Below, in pieces: positions 35,075 through 43,987 of a stretch of 64,000 bases of DNA (position 1 is its first letter; every line of letters begins with the position of its first letter). Where the stretch lies: positions 1 through 64,000 of the forward strand of contig JAGKWY010000019.1 of the NCBI GenBank assembly GCA_021151625.1, given 5' to 3'. The notes beneath the pieces are model-generated. The model was not told the origin of the DNA. It ran no database searches and saw nothing but the letters and a program-made list of their open reading frames with translations. This DNA is from Gammaproteobacteria bacterium. Its GTDB lineage: Bacteria > Pseudomonadota > Gammaproteobacteria > Pseudomonadales > Cellvibrionaceae. The translations under genes and the position numbers were made by a program.

Positions 35075-35605
35075 TCAGTAACTCAGGGTTACCGTAATCT
35101 GGTCGCTGTAGTTGCCACTCGCAGGCGTAGTTTGTACGGGAATGCGCCCATACACCGGAAAGGTTTTGGTGGAACTATCGCTAATCGCAATAGAGATACC
35201 CGTGACGTCATCCCAGACTGTCGTTCGGGCGGCTGAAGTATAAAGCTGGTAATTAAGTGTGGCAGTCCCCGGAGTAATGCGCATTTTTCGATTACTAACA
35301 CCAGAACCATAGAGCCCTGCACCGAGGGTGATTTTGGCGGTAATTCCCGGAGTACAACGCAACTCTATACTGCCACTACCTGTACCCGTAGTAACATCGC
35401 GCACCACGTTAGTGTTAAAAATGCTACCGAAATTTAAAGTGCCAACATTTACGCCATTAGAAGCACTACTATTTAACAAACAACCGTTGACAATTTGAAT
35501 GCGAATTTGCGTTGCACTCGCCATTAATGTCTGGTCATTGGCAGACCACACAGGCAGCGCAAAAAAAATAAATAGCAGTGCGATAAGTTTGCTCATCCAG
35601 AACAC
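35075..35605 (-). CDS. Spore-coat-U domain pilin subunit (CsuA-like)
   Basis: A 176-residue secreted protein. The signal peptide (about 1-21) ends VWSA. A single SCPU domain follows, with IVNGCLLNS near residue 38 and a late ISDSSTKTFPVYGRIP block. Cys at about 41 and near 83 may form the domain disulfide. It is a minor or major subunit of the pilus. It follows the first pilin by 13 nt and precedes the chaperone by 67 nt. Confidence 0.85.
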   Translation of the reverse strand: MFWMSKLIALLFIFFALPVWSANDQTLMASATQIRIQIVNGCLLNSSASNGVNVGTLNFGSIFNTNVVRDVTTGTGSGSIELRCTPGITAKITLGAGLYGSGVSNRKMRITPGTATLNYQLYTSAARTTVWDDVTGISIAISDSSTKTFPVYGRIPVQTTPASGNYSDQITVTLSY

Positions 35606-35618
35606 TCACAATCATCGC

Positions 35619-36149
35619 TTACCAGCTAATCACTACCTGCACTGTGTCGTTATAGGTGCCCGAAGTCACACCTGCTTGACCTCCCGGAATACGACCATAC
35701 ACATGGAAGGTATCGGTAGCACCCGACGCTGTTGTTGCCAATGGACTTGCGTTGGTCCAGGGCAAAGTGCGCGCTGCATTTTGATAGAGACTGTAGGTCA
35801 TTAAGATAGATGCATTACCCGCGTTTGCCATGGCACGTGTGCCACCAGCAAAATGTTGCCCGTTATCCAACGAAATAGAAAAACTGGTTCCGCCAGAGCA
35901 GGTCATGGCAATACTGCCACTGCCATTACCACTTGTCTGTGCATCGACATTTTGGGAACCAATAGAAGTGATATTACCGAAATTCAACGAACCAAAATCC
36001 ACTACACCAGCGGTAACGTTATTGTTGTCTACCGTACAACCCGAACCAACTACAGCAGTGACCCCTAAAGTACCGTTTACCGTTGCAGCTTGCACTGAAA
36101 GACTTGTGAAGAAAAATACAACGCCTGCGAATAGCTTACAAACTTTCAT
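35619..36149 (-). CDS. Spore-coat-U domain pilin subunit (CsuA/B-like, first gene of the operon)
   Basis: A 176-residue secreted protein. The signal peptide (1-21) ends VQA. The SCPU domain holds GSGCTVDNNNV near residue 36, the FGSLNFGNI strand, the MTCSGGTSFSISLDNG stretch and the late TFHVYGRIPGGQAG motif. As the first and abundant gene of archaic pilus operons it is the likely major pilin. It is highly similar in layout to the following gene, suggesting a local duplication. RBS GGAGTGAG precedes the ATG. The promoter must lie in the AT-rich region upstream. Confidence 0.87.
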   Translation of the reverse strand: MKVCKLFAGVVFFFTSLSVQAATVNGTLGVTAVVGSGCTVDNNNVTAGVVDFGSLNFGNITSIGSQNVDAQTSGNGSGSIAMTCSGGTSFSISLDNGQHFAGGTRAMANAGNASILMTYSLYQNAARTLPWTNASPLATTASGATDTFHVYGRIPGGQAGVTSGTYNDTVQVVISW

Positions 36150-36718
36150 ATCTCACTCCTTACACATCCGATGATCTTGTCACTCCACTACACAGACTAG
36201 TTCTTTACCAACATACTCGCTTTAGAAAAAAACGCTATTACACGGATATTACACAGTAATTGGAATATTTCCTCCGCTGTTTTATACAAATTCCAAGACA
36301 AGAAATTTTTAAAAATAACCAAAACTTATTAAAACCAAAAACTGTCACTTCAGTTAACGCTAATCCCGATTTTTTAATTTTATTACGCATAGGTTTTATT
36401 AAAAAAAATTCATGAAAAACCTCTGTTGTATTTTCAACTAATTTTTTCATTCCAATCGAGTCACTCAAACACAACCGAAGCAATACCCACAAACTCCAAA
36501 AATTGACACTCCAATCCGGCTCCAGTGTTACCCAACTGGAATCCCCATATGCCCATTTATAAGCAGCATGCCCTATTTTCAGCAATTCTTCATATAAGAA
36601 ACATTCTCATCGGAGATATTATTGCATTGACTAAAACTGGCACCCAAATGATAATTGGTATTACCTGATTTACTTTTACACATGAAATGGATCATCCCTA
36701 ATTTCAGAGGACCTGCCC
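36150..36718. other. AT-rich 569-bp intergenic segment between the pilus operon and the iron island
   Basis: Markedly more AT-rich than the genes on either side, with runs of A and T. It holds a - strand ORF (36238-36585) of 115 codons without a convincing RBS or recognisable protein. It must contain the leftward pilus promoter and the rightward promoter of the gene at 36719; a partial Fur box lies at 36644. No RNA gene or repeat was recognised. Confidence 0.6.
36644..36662 (+). promoter_or_regulatory. Partial Fur box upstream of the first PepSY operon
   Basis: The stretch with AAATGATAAT (36646-36655) matches the left half and centre of the 19-bp Fur consensus; about 12 of 19 positions agree. 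It lies about 60 bp before the ATG at 36719. It is weaker than the other Fur boxes in the window. Confidence 0.45.
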
Positions 36719-37318
36719 ATGAACTCCTGGTTCTTATCCACGCTTAGCCCCTGGCCACTAATCCTGGGCTTGACCGTTATGGTTATTGGTGTCGCTTTGC
36801 TCTATCGCGCCTGGCAGCGCCCCACCCGTAGCTGGTCATTAATTAGCCTGGGCTGGATCGCCCTGCTGCTGGTGCATTGGCCATTGGGTGTGGCACTAAG
36901 CCTTGATCGCGGCTGGGCGGTAGCTGCCATATTGCCGGGTTTTATCGCGCTGCTCTGGATTGGCATGACCACGCCCTGGCGTGACTGGAATTCCCAGACA
37001 CGTCAAAAGCCTGTGCGCACAGCTACTGCCACCGCGGTGCCAGTTAGCACACGAGTTAATCAAACAGGTCAGGTGTTATTGCAGGTATTAGTGGTGGGAT
37101 TGCTGTCATTTGCTGCCGCGATTGGCGTTGCCCTTGTACTTTTCTCACTGCTGGATACCAGTACCGTCAACCGCACTGTGTACGCCGCGCTGCTGGTGAT
37201 GGTGTTATGGCCAGCACTGATGGTATGGAGCAAGGCCAAAGACTCGCTGATCAAACCTGCAGTTTATTTTGTCGGCATCACCTTGGGTGGATTGCTATTT
37301 ACGCCCGTATTTTTTTAA
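36719..37318 (+). CDS. Inner-membrane protein of the siderophore-uptake operon
   Basis: A 199-residue protein with four to six hydrophobic helices (about 12-30, 38-58, 65-80, 118-143, 152-168 and 178-198) and no known catalytic motif. It precedes a PepSY-type reductase by 89 bp and a siderophore receptor, an arrangement that recalls the small membrane proteins next to PepSY reductases in pyoverdine loci. RBS AGAGGACCTGCCC precedes the ATG. Function is inferred only from context. Confidence 0.7.
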   Translation: MNSWFLSTLSPWPLILGLTVMVIGVALLYRAWQRPTRSWSLISLGWIALLLVHWPLGVALSLDRGWAVAAILPGFIALLWIGMTTPWRDWNSQTRQKPVRTATATAVPVSTRVNQTGQVLLQVLVVGLLSFAAAIGVALVLFSLLDTSTVNRTVYAALLVMVLWPALMVWSKAKDSLIKPAVYFVGITLGGLLFTPVFF

Positions 37319-37407
37319 GCAATTTGTTAGCAATTAATAAGACGTAAATCGTCAAATCAGAAAAAGACTTAATAAGTCTAGAGCTAATAAGTTTAGAGAC
37401 AGTAACC

Positions 37408-38943
37408 GTGTCGAATTTTTTTAAGTTATCCGCCAACACTGTGCGCGCCAGCCTCAAAGCGCATTCAGGGTTAGGGCTATTTATTGCTGCATTGCTTTAC
37501 CTGGTCTGTGTGACAGGTGTTGTATCTGTTTTTTATCCCGACTTTGAACGCTGGGAACAAGCGCAAATTCAGGAGACAACACATGCCGATCCGGTCGTAG
37601 TGCAAAAGGGATTGGAAAACCTGCTCGCCTGGCACAAACAACATAATCCAGACGCAAAACCTTTTGAAGATATCTGGGTTGGTTTACCAACCGTTGAAAT
37701 GCCACGCTTTAGTGTCGGCGGTAAAATTGGAACCATCGAAGCACAATTTTTTGTGAATGACGACGGTTCACTGGGCGAAAAAGTGGATCACGAATGGACA
37801 CACTTTTTAGTAAAATTGCATTACGCCCTAACCATTCCCGGCATTTGGGGAATGATTCTGGTAGGTGTAATCGGGATGATTTTGGTTGGGATGATTATCA
37901 GCGGCATTACCGCTCACCCCACTATTTTTAAAAATGCGTTTTCCCTGCGCATCAATCGTGGTCAGCGTCAACAACAAGTGGATTTGCACAACCGCATCGG
38001 CGTGTGGAGCACGCCTTTTATGCTGGCAATTGCCATTACCGGTGCATTAATTGGTTTAGCGCAAATTATTTTGTTTATCTTTGCTGGTAGTTTTTTTAAG
38101 GGTGATACCACCAAAATAACCAGCGACCTTTATTTACCACATCCGGAAGCAACCAATGTGGCAGCGCCTTTTATGGACGTTGCACCGATTCTGGAAAAAT
38201 TTGCGCAAGAACATCCGGAATTGCTGCCCTACTATTTCAGTATTCATTTTCCGGAAACTACCGCCCAAACACTAGAGCTGGGAGTTTACTTGCCCGACCG
38301 TTTAGTCTGGTACGACGCCTTTCAATTTAATCCGCAAGGTGAGCAGATTAAACACCTGGGCTGGCCCGATGGCGATGTCGGCCTGCAAATTTATGCATCA
38401 ACTTATCGTTTGCACTTTGGCCATTTTGGAGGATTACCGATAAAAATTCTCTACGCCATCCTCGGGCTCGGCATGTGTTTTATGTGTGCTACAGGAATGA
38501 ATATCTGGTTTCGTCGTCAGCAACAATCGGGCAATACCTATCCGAAACTGGAGCGCAGTTGGTTAGCCGTTGTGTGGGGATTTCCTTTAGCGGTTGCTAT
38601 CAGTTTACTCGTGGATTTTTGGTGGTCCACTCAATTAGTAGCCATTTTTTGGGGCACTAGCGCTTTGATTTTTGTTGCCGCGCTAATGGCTCCTGACCGT
38701 CAATCAGTATCCTTTGGTTTGCGCATCGCACTGATAGCGGCAATCGCATCGGCGGTTATTATTCACTTTGTAAAATTTGGCAGTGACTCACTGAGTGGTG
38801 CCAGTTTATTGATCAATATTTTATTTGTTATTGCTGTACTACTGCTTGGATTCGGGCTGGGACTGGGATTGAAATTGAGTCGTCATTCGTTATCAAAGGA
38901 ACAGGAAAGCGCAGTTACTGAAATACCCTCAGTTGCGGATTAA
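37408..38943 (+). CDS. PepSY-associated membrane protein (putative ferric-siderophore reductase)
   Basis: A 511-residue inner-membrane protein of the PepSY_TM (PiuB/FpvG) family. It starts with GTG. A helix at about 20-45 (GLFIAALLYLVCVTGVVSVF) is followed by periplasmic PepSY parts, then helices near 145-170, 200-225, 350-370 and five near the C-terminus. Conserved His residues lie in KLHYAL (near 141) and DLHNRIG (near 192), possible haem ligands. FpvG releases iron from ferripyoverdine by reduction. It is followed by a TonB siderophore receptor 56 bp later, so the substrate is probably the same siderophore. Confidence 0.85.
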   Translation: MSNFFKLSANTVRASLKAHSGLGLFIAALLYLVCVTGVVSVFYPDFERWEQAQIQETTHADPVVVQKGLENLLAWHKQHNPDAKPFEDIWVGLPTVEMPRFSVGGKIGTIEAQFFVNDDGSLGEKVDHEWTHFLVKLHYALTIPGIWGMILVGVIGMILVGMIISGITAHPTIFKNAFSLRINRGQRQQQVDLHNRIGVWSTPFMLAIAITGALIGLAQIILFIFAGSFFKGDTTKITSDLYLPHPEATNVAAPFMDVAPILEKFAQEHPELLPYYFSIHFPETTAQTLELGVYLPDRLVWYDAFQFNPQGEQIKHLGWPDGDVGLQIYASTYRLHFGHFGGLPIKILYAILGLGMCFMCATGMNIWFRRQQQSGNTYPKLERSWLAVVWGFPLAVAISLLVDFWWSTQLVAIFWGTSALIFVAALMAPDRQSVSFGLRIALIAAIASAVIIHFVKFGSDSLSGASLLINILFVIAVLLLGFGLGLGLKLSRHSLSKEQESAVTEIPSVAD

Positions 38944-38999
38944 TTCTCCGAATTTATTTTTACCCTTAACCCTTAAAGACCAATGATTAGAGACCTATT

Positions 39000-41096
39000 A
39001 TGCAATTAAAAGCATTTGCCCTGGCACCTTTGTGCCTCGCCATTAGTGTTGCCGCGCAAGCACAGGATACGGCCGCAAAAAAGAAACCGGCTGAAAAGAA
39101 AGCAGAATATGCTATCGAAGAAGTTTTTATTACTGGCGTACGCGATAACCGCACCAGTAAAGGCGCAACCGGTTTGGATCTTACACTCAAGGAAACGCCA
39201 CAATCCATCAGCGTAATTTCGCGCGAATTAATGGACGATTTCGGTGTAAACAATTTAAATGATGCGTTAAAACTGGCCACCGGTATTCAGGTAGAGGCTT
39301 GGGAAACCAATCGCACCAATTACATGTCGCGCGGTTTTGAAATTAAAAACACCCAGATCGACGGCGTGGGTATGCCCAACAGCTGGGGGATTGTGACCGG
39401 TGAAATGGACACTTTCGCTTACGAAAAACTGGAAGTCATTCGCGGCGCTAACGGTTTGCTAACCGGTGTGGGCAACTCTTCCGGTACCATCAACTATGTA
39501 CGCAAACGCCCTACCAATGAACAGGAAGGCAGCCTTGGTGTTAGCGCAGGCTCATTTGATTTCCGTCGCGTACAAGCCGATTACTCCACACCATTTACTG
39601 AGTCAGGCGAATGGGCCGGCCGCGTAGTCGTTGCCGCTGAAGATAAAGATTCCTGGTTGCGTGGCTACGAAAATGACCGCGTATTTTTATACGGTGTCGT
39701 GGACGGACAGCTCACCGAAAACTCTACCCTGACAACCGGTTTTTCCCATCAGAAAAATGAATCCACTGGCAATATGTGGGGCGCATTGGTATTGACCTAT
39801 ACCGATGGCACCCAGGCAGAATTTCCGCGCGATAGTTCAACCGCACAAAGCTGGACCATGTGGGACACACGCAATGACAGTGCGTTTGTAGAATATGTTT
39901 ACAACTTCTCCACTAACTGGAACGCAAAAGCCACTTACAACTATCGCGAATCCGAAAACGTAGACAAATTATTTTATGTCATTGGTTCTATCGATAAAGA
40001 AACCGGGCTGGGTTTATTCGGCTGGCCTGGCAACTGGCCCGATGAAAACAAAGAAGAGTTGATTGACCTCTCCTTAAACGGCACCTTCGATTTAGGCGGG
40101 CGCGAACACCAGGTAGTTTTCGGTTATAGCTACAGCGATAGCGAATACTATTCATCACAGCGACCACACGCAGCCACTGAACCTGCTGCCGGCCCATTGC
40201 CCGCATTCCCTTATGGCTGGGATGCAATTCCAGAACCGCTCTGGGGCAATAAAGTATTACAAAGCGCAACCTTCCAAAACCTGGAGCGCATTTATGGCTC
40301 GGTTAAATTAAGCCTCACCGACTCACTCACCGGCATCATCGGTTTTAACCAGGCAGAATACACCCGCGATGGACAAAGTTATGGCGCGCCTTTCGATCAG
40401 ACAGAACGCGAGCTGAGCCCTTACGTCGGCATCACCTATGACATTACAGACAGCGTTTTGGTATACGCCAGCTACTCGGATATTTACCAACCGCAAGATC
40501 AAAAAGATTTCGACGAGCAATATCTGGCTCCATCACAAGGCGTGAATTATGAAGCCGGTGTGCGCTGGGAAATTACTGAAAACCTGATGGCAACACTCGC
40601 ACGTTTTAAAGCCGATCAAAAAGATCTGGGCACCTATGCTGGCCTAAATGATAAAGGCCAGTATTACTATGCGGGCGTGGATGTTTATTCTGAAGGTACT
40701 GAGCTGGAATTGATTGGCCGCTTCACCGAATACGACCAGTTAGTGTTGGGCTTAACCTCATTGGATCTTGAAGGTGAAAACGGGCAATCCATTTACAAAT
40801 GGGTACCACGCGAAACCGCAAACATCACTTACTCGTCGCAGTTACCTAACTTCACTGCACTGCGTTTAGGTGGCGGCATTCGCTATCAATCTGACATTGA
40901 GAAAGATGGAACCCAACTTAAGCAATCCAGCTACACCATTATCAACCTCTTCGCCTCATGGGATGTTACTGATGCATTTGATATCCAGCTCAATGCCAAT
41001 AACATTACTGACGAAAAATACCTGACCTCCTTGTATAACGTTGGTTATTACAGCGCGCCCGCGAATTTTACGATTGGTGCAAACTACAAGTTCTAA
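39000..41096 (+). CDS. TonB-dependent siderophore receptor
   Basis: A 698-residue outer-membrane receptor. The signal peptide (1-21) ends AQA. A Lys-rich stretch and the TonB box-like VFITGVRDNRT lead into the plug (about 50-165, with KETPQSISVISRELMDDF and YEKLEVIRGANGLLTGVGN). A 22-strand barrel follows and ends in the aromatic NYKF. The plug resembles FhuE/FpvA-type receptors for hydroxamate or mixed ferric siderophores. The siderophore cannot be named. It follows the PepSY reductase gene and needs the tonB-exbBD system at 21 kb. Confidence 0.9.
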   Translation: MQLKAFALAPLCLAISVAAQAQDTAAKKKPAEKKAEYAIEEVFITGVRDNRTSKGATGLDLTLKETPQSISVISRELMDDFGVNNLNDALKLATGIQVEAWETNRTNYMSRGFEIKNTQIDGVGMPNSWGIVTGEMDTFAYEKLEVIRGANGLLTGVGNSSGTINYVRKRPTNEQEGSLGVSAGSFDFRRVQADYSTPFTESGEWAGRVVVAAEDKDSWLRGYENDRVFLYGVVDGQLTENSTLTTGFSHQKNESTGNMWGALVLTYTDGTQAEFPRDSSTAQSWTMWDTRNDSAFVEYVYNFSTNWNAKATYNYRESENVDKLFYVIGSIDKETGLGLFGWPGNWPDENKEELIDLSLNGTFDLGGREHQVVFGYSYSDSEYYSSQRPHAATEPAAGPLPAFPYGWDAIPEPLWGNKVLQSATFQNLERIYGSVKLSLTDSLTGIIGFNQAEYTRDGQSYGAPFDQTERELSPYVGITYDITDSVLVYASYSDIYQPQDQKDFDEQYLAPSQGVNYEAGVRWEITENLMATLARFKADQKDLGTYAGLNDKGQYYYAGVDVYSEGTELELIGRFTEYDQLVLGLTSLDLEGENGQSIYKWVPRETANITYSSQLPNFTALRLGGGIRYQSDIEKDGTQLKQSSYTIINLFASWDVTDAFDIQLNANNITDEKYLTSLYNVGYYSAPANFTIGANYKF

Positions 41097-41204
41097 GCAA
41101 CAGATTTCGCCGGAGCCTGATTGGCTCTGGCGATTATTTTCCGCAAACAAAAGTATCCCTCAAGCTTCCTCCACCTCGCTGTCACCTTAAATCGTTTTAC
41201 AACT

Positions 41205-41227
41205 CAAATGATATAAATTATCATTTG
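41205..41227 (+). promoter_or_regulatory. Fur box upstream of the DUF3649-PepSY-DUF3325 operon
   Basis: A perfect inverted repeat with 9-bp arms, CAAATGATA and TATCATTTG, around a 5-bp centre. It is the clearest palindromic Fur site in this part of the window and lies about 65 bp before the likely start of the DUF3649 gene. Confidence 0.88.
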
Positions 41228-41292
41228 AAATAATTTTGCATGAACTTTGATTGATTTCAAACTCTACGCTCCCACCAACCCGTTTATTGACG

Positions 41293-41622
41293 ATGAGCAC
41301 ATCCGCTATGCGTTTAGCATTCAAATCCCTTTCAGCGGATGCCCGCTACCGCTGGCAAATTTTATGGCGTGTACTTACCGCTGTTTTTGGTGGTTATGCG
41401 CTAGCTAATACCAGCGGAATTTTACTGGCTCATCTGCTGCCGATGGCGCAAGTCGATGCGGTCACTACTAGCATGCTGCTCAGTTTTGCGCTTTATGCGT
41501 GCGCGGTTATGTGGGCTTTTTCCCATCGCTCGCTGCTGAAATCCATTGGTGGAATCTGGCTGCTAGCCGGATTTTTCTTCGCGATTATTACGCTGATTAA
41601 ATTTGCAGGTATCGCACCATGA
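41293..41622 (+). CDS. DUF3649 family membrane protein (iron uptake operon)
   Basis: A 109-residue protein with three hydrophobic helices (about 26-48, 55-75 and 84-103). The first part, RYRWQILWRVLTAVFGGYALAN, is typical of DUF3649. I chose the ATG at 41293; the ATG at 41308 and the TTG at 41251 are alternatives. It overlaps the next PepSY gene by 4 nt. DUF3649, PepSY and DUF3325 genes recur together in Fur-controlled operons near siderophore receptors; the exact role of DUF3649 is unknown. Confidence 0.8.
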   Translation: MSTSAMRLAFKSLSADARYRWQILWRVLTAVFGGYALANTSGILLAHLLPMAQVDAVTTSMLLSFALYACAVMWAFSHRSLLKSIGGIWLLAGFFFAIITLIKFAGIAP

Positions 41623-43211
41623 AAAGTGGTTTTCGCCAATCCATGTCCTGGCTGCACACCTGGGGTGGTTTAACGGTTGGTTGGGTTTTGTATTTCGTTT
41701 TTATCACCGGCACCCTCGGCTATTTTGATACCGAAATAGATCGCTGGATGAAACCAGAGCTGCCCAATAGTAAAGCGAGCCTCGAGCAATCTATCGCGGT
41801 GGCCAAACAGCGCTTGGAAGAAAAAGCCCAGGGCGCAGAGCGCTGGTTAATCAGTCCACCTGGAAATCGCGAAACTCCCTACCTGCGTGTCTTCTGGCAA
41901 ATGCCTAAAAATGCTGACGGCACACCTGGCCCGCGCGGCAACGAATTGCTGGATGCAAATACCGGGGAATTGCTCAGTGGTCGCGCTACCGGTGGCGGGC
42001 AAATTTTGTATCGCATGCATTATTCCCTACACTACATTCCCGCTAATATTTCCTATTGGATAGTGGGCATCTGCAGTATGTTTATGCTGGTAGCAATTAT
42101 TACCGGCATAGTCATTCATAAAAAAATATTCAAAGATTTTTTTACCTTCCGCAGTGAAAAAGGCCAACGCTCCTGGCTGGATATGCATAACCTCCTCAGC
42201 GTTAGCGCCCTGCCCTTTCACTTTATGATCACCTACAGTGGCCTGATATTTTTTATGTTTACCTATGTGCAGCTGATAGTGTCGGGCACTTATGGTTTTG
42301 GTGAAGAAAACAAAGAAACCTTTCGTAAAGAATTTTTTTCTGAAAGCAATAGTCACAGCACCTCAGGTACAGATGCTCCGCTCGCCAATCTGGCAGCCAT
42401 GGCGGCAATAGCCGAAGCCCAATGGGGCCCGCAGCAGATTCGCTTCCTCGATATAGATCACCCGGGTGATGCCAACGCACGCGTTACTATTGCCCATCAA
42501 ATTGACTCGCCGCTGCGCTCCAGCCCGGAGCTGGTTTTTAATGGTGTTAGTGGTGAATTGTTAACGGATGATGTAGCAACCAGCTCTGCACCACACGCCG
42601 TTTACGAAACCTTTATCGGCTTGCATGAAGGCTTGTTCGCCAACACCAGTTTGCGTTGGTTATATTTTTTCTCTGGCTTATTGGGCAGCGCCATGATCGC
42701 CACTGGCATGATTCTCTGGTCACTCAAACGCCGCCCGGCACAGCTTAAAAAACCAGGTGGGCCTGATTTTGGGTATCGTTTGGTAGAGAGCTTAAACCTG
42801 GGCACAGTGGTCGGCTTGCCCATTGCGATTGCCGCTTATTTTTGGGCGAATCGACTACTCCCACTCGAGATGGAAAACCGCGCCCAGTGGGAAATTCATG
42901 TGATGTTTATTAGCTGGCTGGCGTGCCTATTGTGTCCACTACTGCGCCCGGTGCAAAAAGGCTGGCATGAATTGTTATGGGTTGCTACCGCCATTTTTGG
43001 TTTGTTGCCAATAGTCAATGCACTGACAACTGATCGTCATCTCATTAACAGCATCAAAGAAAATGATTGGATATTTATCGGTGCGGATAGCATTTTTATT
43101 GCAACCGGTCTGTTATGTGCATTTGCAGCCTATCAATTGCAGCGAAGCGATAAGCAAACAGTAGCAACTACCTCTGCCACTAAAAATAATCCCATCAGTG
43201 AGGCATATTAA
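41619..43211 (+). CDS. PepSY-associated membrane protein (second putative ferric reductase)
   Basis: A 530-residue paralogue of the protein at 37408. Helices lie at about 12-38 (HTWGGLTVGWVLYFVFITG), 145-165, 190-220 and at the C-terminus. Conserved His residues are in RMHYSLHYIP (near 131) and DMHNLLSVSALPFHFM (near 188). It should move electrons across the membrane to reduce iron carried by a siderophore. It overlaps DUF3649 by 4 nt and DUF3325 by 1 nt, which makes a tightly coupled three-gene unit under the Fur box. Confidence 0.86.
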   Translation: MKSGFRQSMSWLHTWGGLTVGWVLYFVFITGTLGYFDTEIDRWMKPELPNSKASLEQSIAVAKQRLEEKAQGAERWLISPPGNRETPYLRVFWQMPKNADGTPGPRGNELLDANTGELLSGRATGGGQILYRMHYSLHYIPANISYWIVGICSMFMLVAIITGIVIHKKIFKDFFTFRSEKGQRSWLDMHNLLSVSALPFHFMITYSGLIFFMFTYVQLIVSGTYGFGEENKETFRKEFFSESNSHSTSGTDAPLANLAAMAAIAEAQWGPQQIRFLDIDHPGDANARVTIAHQIDSPLRSSPELVFNGVSGELLTDDVATSSAPHAVYETFIGLHEGLFANTSLRWLYFFSGLLGSAMIATGMILWSLKRRPAQLKKPGGPDFGYRLVESLNLGTVVGLPIAIAAYFWANRLLPLEMENRAQWEIHVMFISWLACLLCPLLRPVQKGWHELLWVATAIFGLLPIVNALTTDRHLINSIKENDWIFIGADSIFIATGLLCAFAAYQLQRSDKQTVATTSATKNNPISEAY

Positions 43212-43525
43212 TGTTGATCAATTTCGCACTCGCTTACCTGGCTTGCGCATTTCTATGCATTGCCATGAAACGCCATAGCGAACAAATATTTCCCCGAAAA
43301 AAAATGTCTCCCACAGCCTTGCGGTTGCTGACTACTGCGGGCTGGTTATTAATGCTGGTCGTAGTAGTTTTGTGCACTACACAGCTGGGAATTAGTACTG
43401 GATTAGCACTGTTCGCAGGGTTATTAAGTGCAGTGGTATTTATGTTGGCGCTGCTACTGAATTACGCAGCACGCTGGATACCGGCAGTTGGACTGGTTTT
43501 GGTAGCGGTGGGATTAATCATCTAG
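43211..43525 (+). CDS. DUF3325 family membrane protein
   Basis: A 104-residue protein with four short hydrophobic segments. The first part, FALAYLACAFLCIAMKRHSEQIF, is typical of DUF3325. It is the last gene of the three-gene operon, and its start codon shares a base with the stop of the PepSY gene. Its 3' end overlaps the convergent small lipoprotein gene by 12 nt. Function is not known beyond its tie to ferric reductases. Confidence 0.82.
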   Translation: MLINFALAYLACAFLCIAMKRHSEQIFPRKKMSPTALRLLTTAGWLLMLVVVVLCTTQLGISTGLALFAGLLSAVVFMLALLLNYAARWIPAVGLVLVAVGLII

Positions 43526-43708
43526 CGCAGCGGTATGGATTGCCGTTTGCGCTGTACAAGCTTTGCGTTTTGCTTGCGACAAATTATGGATAGGTGCGCA
43601 TTTTACCGGCGCAGCAGCAGTTACCTTTTTCGGCGCTGCGGTTTGGCAGCCACTAAGCGCAAAGATAACGCCGATAAAAAATATGGCACTCGAAACTCTG
43701 TACTTCAT
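43514..43708 (-). CDS. Small lipoprotein (64 residues)
   Basis: A short ORF with a convincing lipoprotein signal: MKYRVSS, a hydrophobic stretch and the lipobox ALSGC (Cys21). AGG 7 nt before the ATG at 43708 supports this start over 43729. The mature part has two further Cys and many Lys/Ala. The 3' end overlaps DUF3325 by 12 nt in convergent orientation. No family is recognised. Confidence 0.6.
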   Translation of the reverse strand: MKYRVSSAIFFIGVIFALSGCQTAAPKKVTAAAPVKCAPIHNLSQAKRKACTAQTAIHTAALDD

Positions 43709-43731
43709 AAACCAACCTGATCGGCTCAATA

Positions 43732-43765
43732 ACTATCAGCAACAAATAACTAGCAGCAACAAATA
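43732..43765. repeat. Two 17-bp tandem copies upstream of the small lipoprotein
   Basis: ACTATCAGCAACAAATA is followed directly by ACTAGCAGCAACAAATA, with one mismatch. The repeats lie in the leader region of the lipoprotein gene. No function is known. Confidence 0.7.
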
Positions 43766-43931
43766 ACTTGTTTGCTTTCAGGCAGGCATTTTAATCAATA
43801 ACGATTATCAGCACTAAATAATATTAAATTTAAATTTTGACTGGAAAATGCTTATAACCAAACTTTTTTAACTATCTCAATTACACCAATGCGCACAGAC
43901 AGTTCACAAACTTATATACACCCGCATAAAC

Positions 43932-43960
43932 GCAAAAAGGCGCACAGGGCGCCTTTTTGC
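43932..43960. terminator. Bidirectional rho-independent terminator
   Basis: Arms GCAAAAAGGCGC and GCGCCTTTTTGC enclose a 5-nt loop. It sits 28 bp beyond the stop of the DUF4142 gene and reads as a terminator on both strands. Confidence 0.88.
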
Positions 43961-43987
43961 TTTGCAAACACAATCAAATCAACAAAA

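Noticed and set aside
36238..36585. 115-codon ORF on the - strand in the AT-rich gap
   Set aside because: No convincing ribosome binding site, no recognisable protein, and open frames on this strand are expected in an AT-rich stretch by chance.
43797..43809. Weak Fur-like site upstream of the small lipoprotein (AATAACGATTATC)
   Set aside because: Only part of the consensus matches and it is far from the start codon.
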